DNA from: Pardosa pseudoannulata | Taxonomy: Eukaryota; Arthropoda; Arachnida; Araneae; Lycosidae | DNA length: 64,000 nucleotides | Reading direction: 5' to 3' | NCBI GenBank assembly: GCA_032207245.1 | Contig: CM063498.1 | Coordinates: 90,481,348-90,545,347 of the forward strand | Shown: piece by piece, positions 36,082 through 49,484 of the stretch | How the letters are laid out: every line of letters starts with the position of its first letter | Numbering within the stretch: the stretch's first letter is position 1 | The notes under the pieces: model-generated | The model's database searches: none | Seen by the model: only the letters and a program-made list of their open reading frames with translations | Told to the model about the DNA's origin: nothing | Made by a program: the position numbers and the translations under genes

Positions 36082-36952
36082 GGGGTAATTCCATATCAAA
36101 TCAACACAAGGTTTCAACCTGACCCCCTCCAATTTTGATTAAATTTGGTATAGTAAGTGACTTCATGGTAATAAAGAAAATCCCAAATCTTATGTTCAAA
36201 TAATAATTGGTTTGGGAGTTATAAGGCTTTAAAGTTGCCAGATTTGTCTAAAAAATACACTATCGGCATACCTTTAAATTACACTTGCTACTCACCTAAT
36301 TAAGCTAGAGATATGTGCTAGGTGTTATTTTAAACCTTTTTTAATGGGCTTTCATATGATATATAACACATGATGACTTGAAATTTTTTTTAAATATTTA
36401 AATTTAAATTAAAATTTAAAATTTAAATTTCTCAAAAAGCCATGTTTTTAAAATTTAAAAAAAATCTCAAAAATTGCTCATATTATTGATAATTAATCCT
36501 CAAAGTTTCATGTTGGGATCATAATGGGATCACAAGCTACAAAAGTGTTTTATTTGATATATTTACTATTGCAATAACGAAAATGAGAACATGCATTCAT
36601 TACTTTTAATCTAACTCATCTGTATAGGATGGCATTAATGTTTACACACTACCTTATCGACATATACCTTTAGTAAATAGTATATTTAACATTTGTGAAG
36701 ATTTTAGAATAAAGAAAAATCATTAAAGTGCATTACTTTTGATGGATGGTGCTACCTATTTAGTTGAAACTGATAAAAAGCTTTATGTGTTTTGAGAATT
36801 TCTACTTCAGAAAGTATATACATTGGTCCTGTTAGAGTTAAAGGATTCACCTTACACATAACATCTGAAATTGCCAAATTTAATCAAAATTGGAGGGGGT
36901 CAGGTAGAATTTGTTTTAAAATTGTGTTGATTTCACATGGAATAACTAACCC
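36082..36952. mobile_element. Long-TIR non-autonomous DNA transposon (871 bp)
   Basis: The left end reads GGGGTAATTCCATATCAAAT then CAACACAA, and further in CCTGACCCCCTCCAATTTTG then ATTAAATTTGG. The right end is its reverse complement: CCAAATTTAATCAAAATTGG, AGGGGGTCAGG, ATTGTGTTGATTTCACATGG and AATAACTAACCC. The inverted repeats are about 65-75 bp, with a short gap. TAT lies directly outside both ends and may be a 3-bp target duplication. The interior is AT-rich and non-coding. This GATTCCATATCAAATCAAC-type end recurs in many animal genomes; I do not assign a superfamily with confidence. Confidence 0.85.
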
Positions 36953-37770
36953 TATGATGAAAAGAAATTTAAAATCTTTAAACGGCTTTACTTAATTATT
37001 TATACATTTTTAAATAGCAATACAACTTTATTGCCTTTAAAATTAATGTCAAATTATAAAATGTATAAAATTTCTCAAATTAAATTTAATTTTTAAAGTA
37101 ATATCATTATTAAGTATTTTAAAAATATACTTTTTTTCAAATTAGTCACCAATTTAATCGAAAAATATCACTGTGATTTGATACACAAGAAAGTATGCAT
37201 CTCTGAAGAAAATATTTATAATACCTTGAAAATACATAACCTTCCCCTCCACTGAGTTATTTATTAGATAATTATATGCTTTAGATATTTATATGTTTTT
37301 CGATATTTATATGCTTTATAAAATATTTATTGTACTTGAACTCTGTGATAATACTCGAAAATTAGCAGTTTTAAAAGTTAAATAGCAGTGGTTAATCAAC
37401 AATACTTTCAAAGGTATAGATGTATTTTTATATACTTTAATTGTTCTAAATTAGTAATATTTAAACAAATGCAAGCATTTATTTACCGAAAAATGGTCTT
37501 CACAAACCCATAGAGATGATTTATATGATAATTTGAGGTTTTAATTTCTCATCCCTTTTCATCGCAGTTGTCCAGATTTTACGTGTATGTGGGTATTTCG
37601 GGACGCTGAAAAATATCTTCTCATTGCAATTAGTTGTTGTATTTTTACAGAGTGGCACAATACAATATTTAGAGTATGATTTTTTAATGCCAGACATAAC
37701 AAAAAAATTTCTATTATATGCGATACTTTACACAAAAACAAATTTAAAAGTCGCCTTTTAACATGTAATC
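36953..37770. other. AT-rich non-coding, nothing recognised
   Basis: ATATTTATATG-type words recur three times at 37285-37330. Nothing else was recognised. Confidence 0.4.
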
Positions 37771-38095
37771 AGCATAGGCGCTCGGTGTCGACATGAACGA
37801 TGACGTCACAAACTCGGCGGAGAAAAAGTATCGTTTTTGAGAGACGTTAAAGAGTCCGCTATAAAACCCATCAGAAATCACTCATTAGGCCCCCAAATGA
37901 AAGAAAAATAGCTACTGTCCTGCTTACTTTTTTGTCTTCTGTCGTTTAAACTCAAAATTAGAAAACGTGAAAATTCCTCATTGGAGATCGCTGACCAACC
38001 TTAAAGTGAATCATACTACCAAATATCGGGAGATAAATGATCCCAACTCAACAATGGAAAGGGGCGTGCCACATGCGGGTTTATAATATTTTTGG
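37771..38095. promoter_or_regulatory. Less AT-rich block with a CRE palindrome
   Basis: TGACGTCA at 37801-37808, a perfect CREB/ATF palindrome, is followed by CAAACTCGGCGGAGAAAAA. The block up to ~38095 is less AT-rich than its flanks and includes GAAAGGGGCGTGCCACATGC. It may be a promoter or the remains of a mobile element that carried one. There is no coding frame beside it. Confidence 0.35.
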
Positions 38096-39967
38096 TGCAT
38101 AGATAAAAATGCCATTATGTAGTATCGATAATTCCGATAATGAAGATGTGTGAGATGATAATTCGAAGAAATACTCAAAAAGATTACTTACAATGTGAAA
38201 GAACTTTCCTATGTATGACAAATTTATACCTTCAGACTTAATATTTACATAATGAAAACAAGCATTTTCCTTAAATTACACGCATAAAAAACCCCAGAAT
38301 TTTGTATGTTATTTACTTTTATAAGAGCTGCAAGATATCCATTAACACATAAGAATCAAACCGAATAAAGTTATTTTCGGACTCTTAAGAACATGCAGTT
38401 ATATCTTCTAACTGCAATTTTTCTATTTACAAATTTCTTAATTCGAGTCAATAAATCAAGGTCAAAAAATGTACAGGAGACTAAATAAAACTGACCTAGA
38501 AGAGATTCCCTTCGCGTTTAATAATGAATCATCGTTACAAAAGAAACCAAACTGAGATCCAGAAGGCCATATCTTGGAACAGTTAATTCGAAAGAATGCC
38601 GGCTAGATCGAACAAAGTGGCACGCTGATTATAACCGAATTTTTTCAATTAATCGAAACAAATTTTCTTTTTTGAGGGGTATTATTTTTCGCTTAAGGAA
38701 ATGCATTCACGTTCACCGGTGCATAACTGTTTACAAATATTTCCGAGGCGTGCAAATGGGCCAAGCGGAACGAACAGTTTGACTGAACACGAGCTTTAAA
38801 AACACTGAAGGAAAAACCCAAAATATGTTCCTCTTGCTAAATATAAGAGTTTAATCTTAAAATCCCGAGCAATTCATCTGTTTTACAGCAAAACGAACTC
38901 CCTTTTTCGTTTCAGTAAAAAACACACATTATAAAGGGAACAGACAGCTGTATGGTATTTCAAGCGGTGATTGGCCTCACTACGGTACAATAACATTATT
39001 TTCGTAGTCAAAATAATTGCGTACATCAGCTTTTGCCAAACTGACACGTATTTACTTTTAACTTTCTAGAGTAATCATTACAGACATTTTGAAAATCGAT
39101 CAATAATTCTCAAAATTAAGAAAAGTTTCAAAAATGAAAACACTACTGACCGATATTTTACTTGATCGAAAAATGGTAATTTCACTAGTTTATCACAACA
39201 CGAATTTAACTAGGCATCGGGGGCAAAATAATAAAGACATAAATTGAATTCAACATGCTTTGCATGAATAAATGATCATTACACTCACTCCTATTGAATT
39301 TTAAAGCACACCTGGAAACATCCTCGTTTTGCAATTGTAAAAATTTCTTTGAAATAATAAACCGATCGTCGGAATAGTGTTTAGTATTGTTCAAGGAAAG
39401 AATCGGTGTTATAGCATTAACTCGTCTACAAAAAAAAAATTTCTGCTTGCCTTAAAACAATAATCATTAAAATTTAAGTCTTAAATTTCTTCGCTAAATG
39501 AGTATGAATTCTCCAGCTACGTCAGGAAGCGTAAATATCCAAATTATATATTTATTTTTTAAATGTTTTATTCAAGGGATCATTCAAATGAAGTCTTTAA
39601 TTAAGCATTCGCTTTACAATTTACCCACAAGTCAAGAGAAATTTCCACTACAGACTAAAAGTGACTTTTCATTTGTCTGAACAAGATACATTTTCATATG
39701 GTAACACGAAGCAAGACCCTACTGATATGACAAGTAATATTATATTTGAGGGGTATACAACCCAATGGAACCAAGTTCATTTTGAATATTAAAAGAAATT
39801 GACTCTTTCTTTCTAATAATTAATTCCTGAAAATTTTTCTAAGAAGTGTACATATGAAAGTAAAATTTATTAACCCTGTTAAATAATTAAATTTTGTAAA
39901 ATAAAACAAGGATTTGGCTCATTCTGATTGTAAAGCTCTCAACGCGTTCGCCGAATTCTAATATAGT
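38096..39967. other. Non-coding, nothing firm
   Basis: A more complex patch at 38500-38800 includes ACGTTCACCGGTGCAT and TGTTTACAAATATT. It may be conserved non-coding DNA. No repeat partner was seen. Confidence 0.35.
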
Positions 39968-40508
39968 AGAGATCCTCAAATACAGAATCGTCCGGTACTC
40001 GGCGATTCCGAATTTCAAACTTTCTGAAATTTTTTTAACTTGCTCACATGTTAAGTCCTAAATTCTTTTACAGCTTATGTTAACTGTGCAATTCGAAAAA
40101 AGAGAAGCAGGTGTGAAATCGTCATTTTGGGTTTGGACTTGCAATCACTAGTGCAATAGTTTCTTGACCAACTGGCTTCTATCAGGCGCGCGTTTGAATG
40201 TTTTCTTGAACGGACCCTCAATATTTTCGTTTCTGCTTATAAAACTGATTTGGAGTGCGGGAACTTGACATTTGAAACTAATAAAGTGAAAAAGCTTTGC
40301 CTTCAGAAACCATTAAGAGAATACAAAAGCTGTCTATTCGGTTTAAAATTTGCAAATTATAACATGTAATACTTTAACTCCGGTTTTATATCAAAGACTT
40401 ATAGACATAAAACTTATTGATTTTTTTGTAAAAAAAAAAGTCTTATAATTAGGAAAATATCCGGATTCTGGGCTATTCTGAATTTTGAACGTTCAGATTA
40501 GGGCTCTT
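39968..40508. mobile_element. Possible MITE with degenerate inverted ends (~541 bp)
   Basis: AGAGATCCTCAAATACAGAA at the left, and the reverse complement of the right end (AAGAGCCCTAATCTGAACG), align with small gaps. The two subterminal regions also share GATTCCGAATTTC and TATTCTGAATTTTG in direct orientation. The evidence is suggestive only, and no target duplication was identified. Confidence 0.35.
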
Positions 40509-42360
40509 TACAGTACAATGAAATACAATGAAAAGTGATGTGGAAGGCTAAGTATAAGATTTCAGATCTACTGGTTACCAACAACTTTGCTATCCAAGAT
40601 TATCAAGGATTTCTAGACAAGACCTGCTGAATTCTACATCTTCTGGACTTCAAACGCAGCTGTATCCCACACAAGGATATGCAGTGATTAGTTAGACTAT
40701 AATCGTCTCCTTGTGGAAGGCAATACTTTTCTTCACCATTTCTACAAAAATCTACAAAGCGAAATCCTAGCTCAAAGATGCCGATAGCTTTGGAGATAAA
40801 TAACTGCCGAAAAGAACAAAAAAAAGAGAGGTTTGACGCTAAAAATTTGTAGTTACTGTGATAAAAATTTAACTAAAAATTCTTAACATCACCTGGCATT
40901 ATCAATGTTATCCCTTTTTCGACACAACACAATCATTTGCAATGTTATTAAAAGTTATTTTAAAGATTATAGATACCCTTACGATCTTTTTTAATTCAAG
41001 ATGACTGTTAGAAAAAAATATTTCAACTCTTTTCAGCCATAGGTCATTTTGACCGCAGCAGCATGACTGCATCAGCAACAAGGCAATTTTCTTCTAGAAC
41101 ATTCAAAATAAATTTCACACACACCTAGTTGAAAAATAATAATCAAGATCCAGAAAACAATGCTGTATAAACAATCCGCGGGATGAAACTCTTCATTGGG
41201 AACACATATATTGGAAGAAAAACAAATTTAATCAAAAATACAAAAGAAAACAGTTGCCATCGAAACGACTCGGAAAAACAATGCGGTAAACAAAACAAAA
41301 TAAAGTAAATAAATAAAAATAGAACTACAGCATTTTCTGATAGTCACCCCAACCAGAAATTGTTAGAACGTACTCATTTACACGCACGTATAGATATGCA
41401 GGACAGAAATGATGAAATCGCAAACAAATTTTTTTCTTTTTTATAACGTGCTTTCACGCACGAAAAATCAAATAAATGTCGGAGAAATAAAATTCTTCCG
41501 TGCTGTCATTTATGAGTCTTATGGCACAAGCAAACACTACATGATACAAATTTGCAAACTTCGAAAGAAAAAAAAAGAGGACAGTCATTTTTTGAATATA
41601 AAATTTGAATTACACGCGTGTGTTTATACATATAAAATACAGACAAGTAAAACAGTACAAAGCATTTTCTGGTAATATTGAGATTTTGAAAGTGATAATT
41701 TTATACTTTTCATTAAAATAACAACTAAAATTATTTTTACACAAAGAAGTTTAATTTCAGGAAATATTTAAATAAGTTAACACTTGGATGGATATGCAAA
41801 GAACAGGGTTAAAGTAAACTGTACACTGAACAAAATTATCAATTTGAAATTATATAAAATCCTATATTTTTTTGATTTAGTACTTTATCGAGCATCAGAT
41901 ATGTCTCCTAACGTATTTTTTCTTGCTCTTCTTAATTATTTGTTTTTAAAATAAAAAAAATTTTTTTTGATCATTTTTTTAACATTTTAAAACTAGAATT
42001 TTATAAGATTAAACATTGTTAATACGAACATTGTTAAAATAATTAGCAATAATGTTATTACACTTGTTAAGCCCATAAACATATTATGCATTTATAATTT
42101 AATTCACATGATTTAGTTTAGTTATCTCGAAAAACCCTCCCCACCTCAATAAAACAGAAAAATACATAAAACTCACCTGGACTCTTTAATCTTAAAAATT
42201 AAAATAATGTTTTGAATATTCAAATTTTAGGAGATATTATGTTAATATGAATCACAGGTCAAGCTTTATAGTCCCCAGTTTATATCGTCTTCTTATGTAA
42301 TAAATAAAAAGAATCCAAACATTTATGGCATTTTTGTTTGTCAGTTTATCTATTAAAAGA

Positions 42361-42365
<5 letters not shown>
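40509..42365. other. AT-rich non-coding, nothing recognised
   Basis: The 88-codon frame at 41409-41675 is Lys/Phe-rich with no motif. I treat it as chance. Confidence 0.4.
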
Positions 42366-42424
<59 letters not shown>

Positions 42425-42443
42425 TGTGTGTGTGTATGTGTGT
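42366..42443. repeat. (TA)n(GT)n microsatellite
   Basis: About 27 TA units run directly into GTGTGTGTGTGT and TATGTGTGT. Confidence 0.95.
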
Positions 42444-42976
42444 CAAAATTAATCCACCAGTTTCACTTGAAATTAGCCCCTATTATTTTTAATTGCTCAA
42501 ACTTTCTGTACAATGAGAAGACTAATTAATAATCCTAATATTGAAGTCGGGCCATTCCATAAAAAGACGCAGGAAGATCGTAGTGGAACTTAACTTTTAT
42601 TTAAGATCTAAGAAAACGAGATGTTACTCTGGGAAAAGCATGGTAAGGATGATACATGAAAACACTTGTTGGGCCCCACAGTGAGATGACGCAGAGAATA
42701 TTACCAAGGAACCGGCAGCTTAGCCAGAAAATTTAATAATCAGATAGGAACTTAGATCAGAGGGAAAAGTGAGCCATTCGCCAGGAACAGCAGTGAAAAT
42801 GTGACGAGTGGAAAGGAAATTTGCCTTTATTTCAGAGTTAGCTTTGGGCAATGGGTTGAAAGAATGCAAGTCGCGAACACTCCTTTTAATTTTGAGATTT
42901 TATGGCTGGGAAAATAGATGTGAAAGAACTGAGAAGGGGAAAATGAAAATTATAGAGAGATATTTTGAGTAAAATA

Positions 42977-42978
<2 letters not shown>

Positions 42979-43037
<59 letters not shown>

Positions 43038-43049
43038 CACACACACACT
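42979..43049. repeat. (TA)n(CA)n microsatellite
   Basis: About 28 TA units, then AGCACACACACAC. Confidence 0.95.
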
Positions 43050-43429
43050 TTCATGAGTATAAATAGGCTTACTATTAAGAATTATACGATAATTAGTTTA
43101 GTAAACTTTGAAAACTTCAATAACGTCATTTCTGGTGTACAGTTTGTCTATTTAATTCTTTGAAATTAGACAGCATTTCTATGCATACAAGTTCGACCAT
43201 CAATATTTCATGCAGATATTCTTTTAAACTATCTACTTTGCATATTTTGATGACCAAAACCAATCGACTTATTCAATTTTAAACCTTTTCTCAAGTCTGG
43301 ATCACCCGGTATAAGAAGTTTGCAAAAGCCCTCAGCAGGCCGAAAGAGGTAATACTGGAGCTAAATAAATTGAATTAAAAATACAAATGAAATTATGAAC
43401 GTGTGATAGCTCTCCGAGACTCTGTATAA

Positions 43430-43479
43430 AGAAGTCGAGGCTCCCCAGGGCGCCAAAACACACACTTTGACAATCGCTG
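43430..43479 (-). mobile_element. Solo hAT-like right end
   Basis: CACTTTGACAATCGCTG, ending at 43479, resembles the reverse complement of the common hAT terminus CAGCGGTTCTCAAAC, and the GGCTCCCCAGGGCGCC stretch before it is typical of such subterminal regions. No left end was found nearby, so it is probably a truncated relic. Confidence 0.45.
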
Positions 43480-43559
43480 GATTAAGGAAAATTGATGGAG
43501 GGAATGTATCTAAAATATCAGTTTTCGTCTCAGAGCACTCATCTATATCTTTCAAGCCT

Positions 43560-45162
43560 ACATGGTATATTAATGTTTAAAAAAACAGAGATAGGTGCAC
43601 AAAGAAGTTAAAAATAAAATACAACAATTTCAATTTTTAGCACACTAGACTGACTTTTTAAGACAAATAGTTCAATAATCTATAATAAAAATAAATAAAT
43701 AAAAAGTCATATCAACGAGCAATAAAGATTTCATGTCTACGCTTCAAAACTATGAAGTACGATTCTAGACATATTATTCAGAGCTTTTTTGATTTAGCAA
43801 GATCATGAAGATCAAAAGACATACAATAAGTTACATGATTTTTATCGAAAACTTTGGTTCAATACGGTTATTCTTCAAATGTTTCTTGTATTAGAAAAGA
43901 AGTTTACTGATAAGAGGGAAATATATGAATGTTATATTTTAAAGTTAAAGAAATAAGACTATCACAATAGCATATAACTACATATTGTCACAGCTGTAAT
44001 AAATGAAGCAGATCCACTGTTGATATTTCATTTAATGGGAGGTAGTAACTTTCGAAACTCAAAATTTTCCTTATTAAAGCCTTTTTTTTCGATTTATTAT
44101 AACATAAAAAGTCTGCTCACTTTAGAATAAATTTCTTTAATAATGAAGTTCTTAAATAATGTTCTAACTTAAAAAAAAAACTAATTTTATCATTTTAACT
44201 AGAATACTCTTACGAAAGGCATAAAAATAAGACTATACACCAGATGAAAAAATTAAATTCACGTACCCGCAAAATAACTTTCGAAATATGCATATGAAAA
44301 ACTAAATTTTTATATCAAATTAAAGTAAAAAAATAAATACTAGCTTTATTTTGTAAACTAAAATTACAGAAGTGTTCGGTATTTTACAATTAAAAAATTT
44401 TAAACGATCGTAGTAACTATACTATATGGCCAATGGCCAGTCATATGCGATTTTAGAAATTTTGTTGAATATCTAGATAAAATACAAAAGGGATTATCCT
44501 GAAGCCTTAGGCGTGTAACGAGCATCGTGGACGCCATATATTTCCGAGAATATGTTAACCGGAAACCTCATAGGGGACCGTCAAGGAATTAACCAAATTT
44601 GTCTTGGATAACCCTGTAAAAACAAATGCTTAAAAAGCGTTAAAATTTGGCACATCATTAGGAGGCTTCATGTAATAATCTGTGTTCATATTCACAAGGA
44701 TACCATGTGTAGTCTGAAAAAATAAGGTTTTTATACAAACAAATACCACATTTCATTAAGCCTTTTTGTATCTAATTTACAGAGTTCTCAATATAAAAGA
44801 ATGCTTTTTCCAGGAAGTATAACAAACGGCATAGTACATAATACCCTGCAATCAAGAATTAAAAAATAATAAAGATTGGGTGAATAATGAGCAGGTTTAC
44901 TAAAATGTTAAATGCACATGCGTGAATACAATCAAAATAGAAAATTCATAATTTTTGGCTATATGTATACAGCAATATATAAATGTATAATAATTCCCCA
45001 CTTTTAGATTTTATTTTAAGATTAAACTATACATGTTTTTAAAATTATAAATTATGAACCAAAATTTTGGAAGCCCAGAAATTGATAGGTCCTCGGCAAG
45101 TGCCCTGTGGACACTGCCGATAACTTGACACTGTTGACAGCGTCTCAGCAGTTGGGAATTTT
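43560..45162. other. AT-rich non-coding, nothing recognised
   Basis: A less AT-rich patch at 45080-45150 (GCCCTGTGGACACTGCC) precedes the next repeat. No family was recognised. Confidence 0.4.
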
Positions 45163-45325
45163 TTCAGGGTTAATGATAAAGTTTTGTATTCTTTGATTCG
45201 CTTTCACAGTAACAGAAAGTAGTAAGGTGAAATAATTCGTAATTTTTTCCCCGGATATTTGGAGATGATATGTGGGGTAATTCCCTGAATTTCGGGAGGT
45301 TTTCTTGGAGCATAGACACTGTTTT
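45163..45325. mobile_element. Dispersed repeat family 3, copy B
   Basis: It aligns with 18160-18325 from TATTCTTTGATTCG (45187) onward. It begins TCAGGGTTAATGATAAAG, which resembles the reverse complement of copy A's right end (TCAGGGGTTAGCAACAAGG). This suggests both ends of the family carry CAGGG-type inverted repeats. Confidence 0.55.
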
Positions 45326-47754
45326 ACTTCTAGACCTATATGGTTTTTTTAAATTTAAATAATCCAAAGTTTATATTTCAGAAGTAATGTAAAACTAATC
45401 AAGTGATAAAAGAAACACTGCTGTAAAATGTAAGCTTAGTACAACCGTTTACTGGGGATTATACAAACATGCTGCATTGATTACAACAACAATCAATAAA
45501 ACTCTTCAACATTTTGATACAAAGGGTCTATTTAAAGAACTTTTCTTAAAGAACTATTTGACTGATTTTGAAAATTCAAAATATCTCGTACTGGAATCCC
45601 TGATCTCCTACAGACAACTAATACTACAGCTAAGCAAAACTTTTGCTATCAACGTGGTTTAAAACTTATGAATAAGATACTGATTTAATACTAGACTAAA
45701 ACGATGCGATTAAACGTATCATTTGCATATATCAACAAAAAAAAAAAAAAAAAAAAAAAAAAAATTCTCGTTCAACATATATTTCAAAAGTTATTAATTG
45801 GTTAATTTTTGCTTATTTTCGCTGTTTCATAGTCAGACAAACAAACGATTAAATATTTTAGTTAATATTAATAATTAATACAAAATATTTTAACAGGAAT
45901 GTCTTATGCAGCAGGAAACTCACTTTTCAAACGTTCTATTATAATAAATCATCAAACGAAGTTGAAAGTCGCGTGTTTGTGAAGTTTAGATCTTATTATA
46001 AGAGAAATAATCTTCTTTGGTATCTTTCTTAATGATAGCGTTTGATATCTACATAGATCGTATCAGAAAAGCATAAGCTATTTTGAAAACAGAAGATACT
46101 TTACCCTCTGCAGAATCATACTTTTGTTCTACAAAGAGGGCAAGGAGCAATGCGATGGGCTAAACACATACCTTTAACATTCAACAAATATGGCATAGAT
46201 ACTTGTTTTTATTAATTTTTTTTTTTTTTATTTTACTGAATAGCAAGGACCCAAGTTGCCAGCATATTTAGTATAAAATGAGTTTAAAAGCACATATAAT
46301 TTGAACTATTTAAGCGTTAGAGCTGTAACAATATTAATTCCGAGAGACGAAGAATGAAAGTAAATAAACGAAAGATCGAGAAATTAAATGACACACATAG
46401 CATAAGCGAATACTTGAGCATTAAAAGACACAGAAGCAACTATTTTCTAGGTAAAAATATATGAGTTATATGATATATAATATACCATCAGTTCAATAAC
46501 TCATTCAATAATAAATATTATTACTAAAAACACTATGTTTAAAACAGATGTATTGATAAATGCTAGAAGTTACTACGTTTGCTGATCTCTGTCAGTTTAA
46601 AACTGATGCGTTTAAAATAATAATATTATCAAGGATTATAACAGTAACAATACTGAAAAGCACACTTACGCGCTTCTCATACATTTGTAATAACTAATTA
46701 GTTTTGTTGTTAAGAATATTAGTAACAACTAAAGTGTTTCGCTTATGCGCAGCAAAGCTTCAGTTATACGTCGTTTTCCCTAAAGAGGACTACAATATTA
46801 TGGAAGACGACACCCCCTTATGTTAAAACACTAGTGAAAAAGAATTTAAATGCTGTTTTGAAATATGTTCAGCCCAGCATAATAATGCGAAGTGAAAATA
46901 CTCAAGGCCGTTAACTAATACACTCAACCTGAATATAACAGTACTTTTATTTCCAAACAGAATACATGGGGCAACCATTTTCAAATTACTATGTAACACT
47001 TTCACATTACTTTGAACACGATAGTAAATATTTGTGTTAGAATATGTATTGTAAGAAATTTTTTTAAATATTAATACACCGAATCTTAACAAATGCACTT
47101 AATTTCATTCACATTCAAGGGCGTTTTAAGGCATAGGTCAATTAAGTCCGGGTACACGGCTCTGTCTAATTCCCGACTCACCCTCAATAAGATTATGATT
47201 CGAATAATTTTAATCGCTATATATTTTCCGAAAAACTGGTAATTTTGTACTATATGCCAAATGGAAGAGGTAGAAAGAGTACTATTATATCACATTTGTG
47301 GTCTAGGTTTAGGCTTACCACCGCACATCATTACTACTAGTCGAAAAGCGGCAATCCATCATTATTTATAGTTTAATTTGAAATTAAAAATATTGATTTT
47401 CCTACTTTAAACTGTAAAACATTGTTTTTCTAATAAAACTTTATTTTACTATAAATTGATTTTATTCTTTTAAACTTGACATGAATATACTCTCAATTAG
47501 ATAAAAGGATAGCAGATGGAGCAATTTTTTGCCTCGATCCCAAGGCCTCAAAATAACTCTTCGGGCGTTCCTGTTCACATTGCTGTACTATGCTCGCAGA
47601 CAAGCGGCACGTCAAATGAAGATTAAAGATATTTTGAAAACTAAACGTCTACCTGCATACATATAAATGGTATAATTAGTACTCAAAATATACAATAAAT
47701 ATATGACTTTTTATTTTATGATAAATGTTTAGTTTTAAAATTGAACTGCTAATC
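45326..47754. other. AT-rich non-coding with a poly-A run
   Basis: A pure A run lies at about 45739-45763. A less AT-rich patch at 47515-47610 was not recognised. Confidence 0.4.
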
Positions 47755-47796
47755 TGCTTTCAATATACTAAGTAATATATTAGTATACTGAAAGCA
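47755..47796. repeat. Short hairpin: 17-bp arms, 8-base loop
   Basis: TGCTTTCAATATACTAA (47755-47771) and TTAGTATACTGAAAGCA (47780-47796) are complementary at 16 of 17 positions across the loop GTAATATA. It is AT-rich. It could be a foldback element, a small structured RNA or chance. The stem is too short for a typical animal microRNA precursor on its own. Confidence 0.8.
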
Positions 47797-48527
47797 ATCA
47801 ATACCTAGTATACTAGTAATCATCTTGTTAAAATATCACTTTAATTTAGATTTGCAATAACTATTAAAATTTCCATAATATATATTTTCATTTATACGTC
47901 GGTCTTTTGCAGTACGTAAAAAAACGGTACTTTCTTGTAATACGAAGACCATAATAACGTCGGCAGTAAAGTTCCAAAGAGGAACTAAAGAAAACCGCTG
48001 ACCCTTCAAAAGGTCTCGAACACTGTCTGCAATTAGCTTTCCGTATACAGGTATCGGCAGAAACTCGCACTAAAATGGTAAACTATCTCATAAAATTCAC
48101 CAGGTGTACGTTTTATTTCTCACGACATTGTATTTCTACTGATGACCCCCAGTTCTCCTGTCTAGCCACAAAAGGCTGATCGCCAGATATGCAGTGTCAT
48201 TCAGTCTTCATCTTGACTGCCATCCGAGGCCGACGTTAATTGCTCGAGTTTTGAGGTCATAGAGAGACGAGAAAGCGGTATTTTTCACCAATGACTGCTT
48301 ATCGAAATTAAACCTCCAAGCCAAAAGATGATGGAAGACAACCAGGTTAAGAGAACAAATAAACTGACTAATTTATGTTTTCCTATTTTTGAAATTGACA
48401 GTGATTTATAGAATACAGGAGGTTATTACAGTAGCCTACCGGGAGCGCGATTTGCCGTGAGCCCGAATTTCACGATCATTGTGTCCATTTATCACCTTTG
48501 TTTATGCAAAAATGAATATACATCAAA
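47797..48527. other. Non-coding, nothing recognised
   Basis: Moderately complex sequence from 47890 to 48330, with no coding or repeat signal that I could support. Confidence 0.35.
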
Positions 48528-49484
48528 AGTGGGGATGCACTGTACTGTTTCTTCTTTTTCTCCATGCTGGCTAAATCATTTTGTAATACTTCAGTGTAGG
48601 GATGCAACGGATGTCAATTCGGCCGGATGACGAATACTGGATATCTGGCAGAGTTTCATCCAGATATCCGACAGGATGTCATTATGTTTCACACCTTTTC
48701 TTTTTGAATTTATTTTATATAAATCCGGTTTATGTACTTTATTTTTGCAACCAAATTCTTGTCTTTTCCTCACCTTTTATATTTTTTAATTAATCAACTA
48801 TTTGTACTATAATTTATTTTAAATTTTTACTCAATACTCAATATCTCAATTCGATATTATTTAATTAGAAAAATCAAATCTGAATAAGAACATTATTAAT
48901 AGTCCTTTATGTTTCTTCTTTAATGGTTCTTATGTTTTTATTTGAAAATTTTTAAAAACATATTCCCATTTCTTTTTTAGTAAATTGTCTTTGTTATTGT
49001 ATCCTCCAAAAAAGTAAGTTTTGTCTTTTGTATTTCTCAGGTGCAAGAACACAATTTTGCAGTTGAGACTGAAAAAAGAATGATTTATGATTTTTTGTAA
49101 CGAAATGTATAAACTTAATTTTTTTCCATAATGCTCCAAAATACTTAGACGCCTTGTTTCATAGTATATTGTTTAACATTTTGCATTTATTTTGTTTTAT
49201 TTATCTTATTACTGTGTGTACAATTTTTGGCAGGATGTACTGCCGGATAATTGTAATATCTGGCTACTGCCAATTATCCGGAAGCTAGAGAAGTAGGATT
49301 TTCAAGAATACTGACTTTTATAGTAATTTTAATGTTTTAATGTGCCTTAATATATTAATTCATCATTGGTATATGATTACGACCGTAACTTTTGTAAGAC
49401 TTCTTGACATTATAAAGTTAATCATTTTTAACTATAATTGTTCTTCCTTTGCAAATTTCCTCTGCGGTTTTTAGTGCATCCCAC
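48528..49484. mobile_element. hAT-like element with CCGGATAT motifs, ends uncertain
   Basis: The left terminus is either GTGGGGATGCACTG (48529) or GTAGGGATGCAACGG (48597). The right end, TTTAGTGCATCCCACA (to about 49484), is the inverse of both. Subterminal motifs such as GGCCGGATGACGAATA, CAGATATCCG and GCCGGATAATTG recur on both sides, as in a known style of animal hAT-type non-autonomous element. No clear 8-bp target duplication was found, and there is no transposase frame. Confidence 0.55.
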
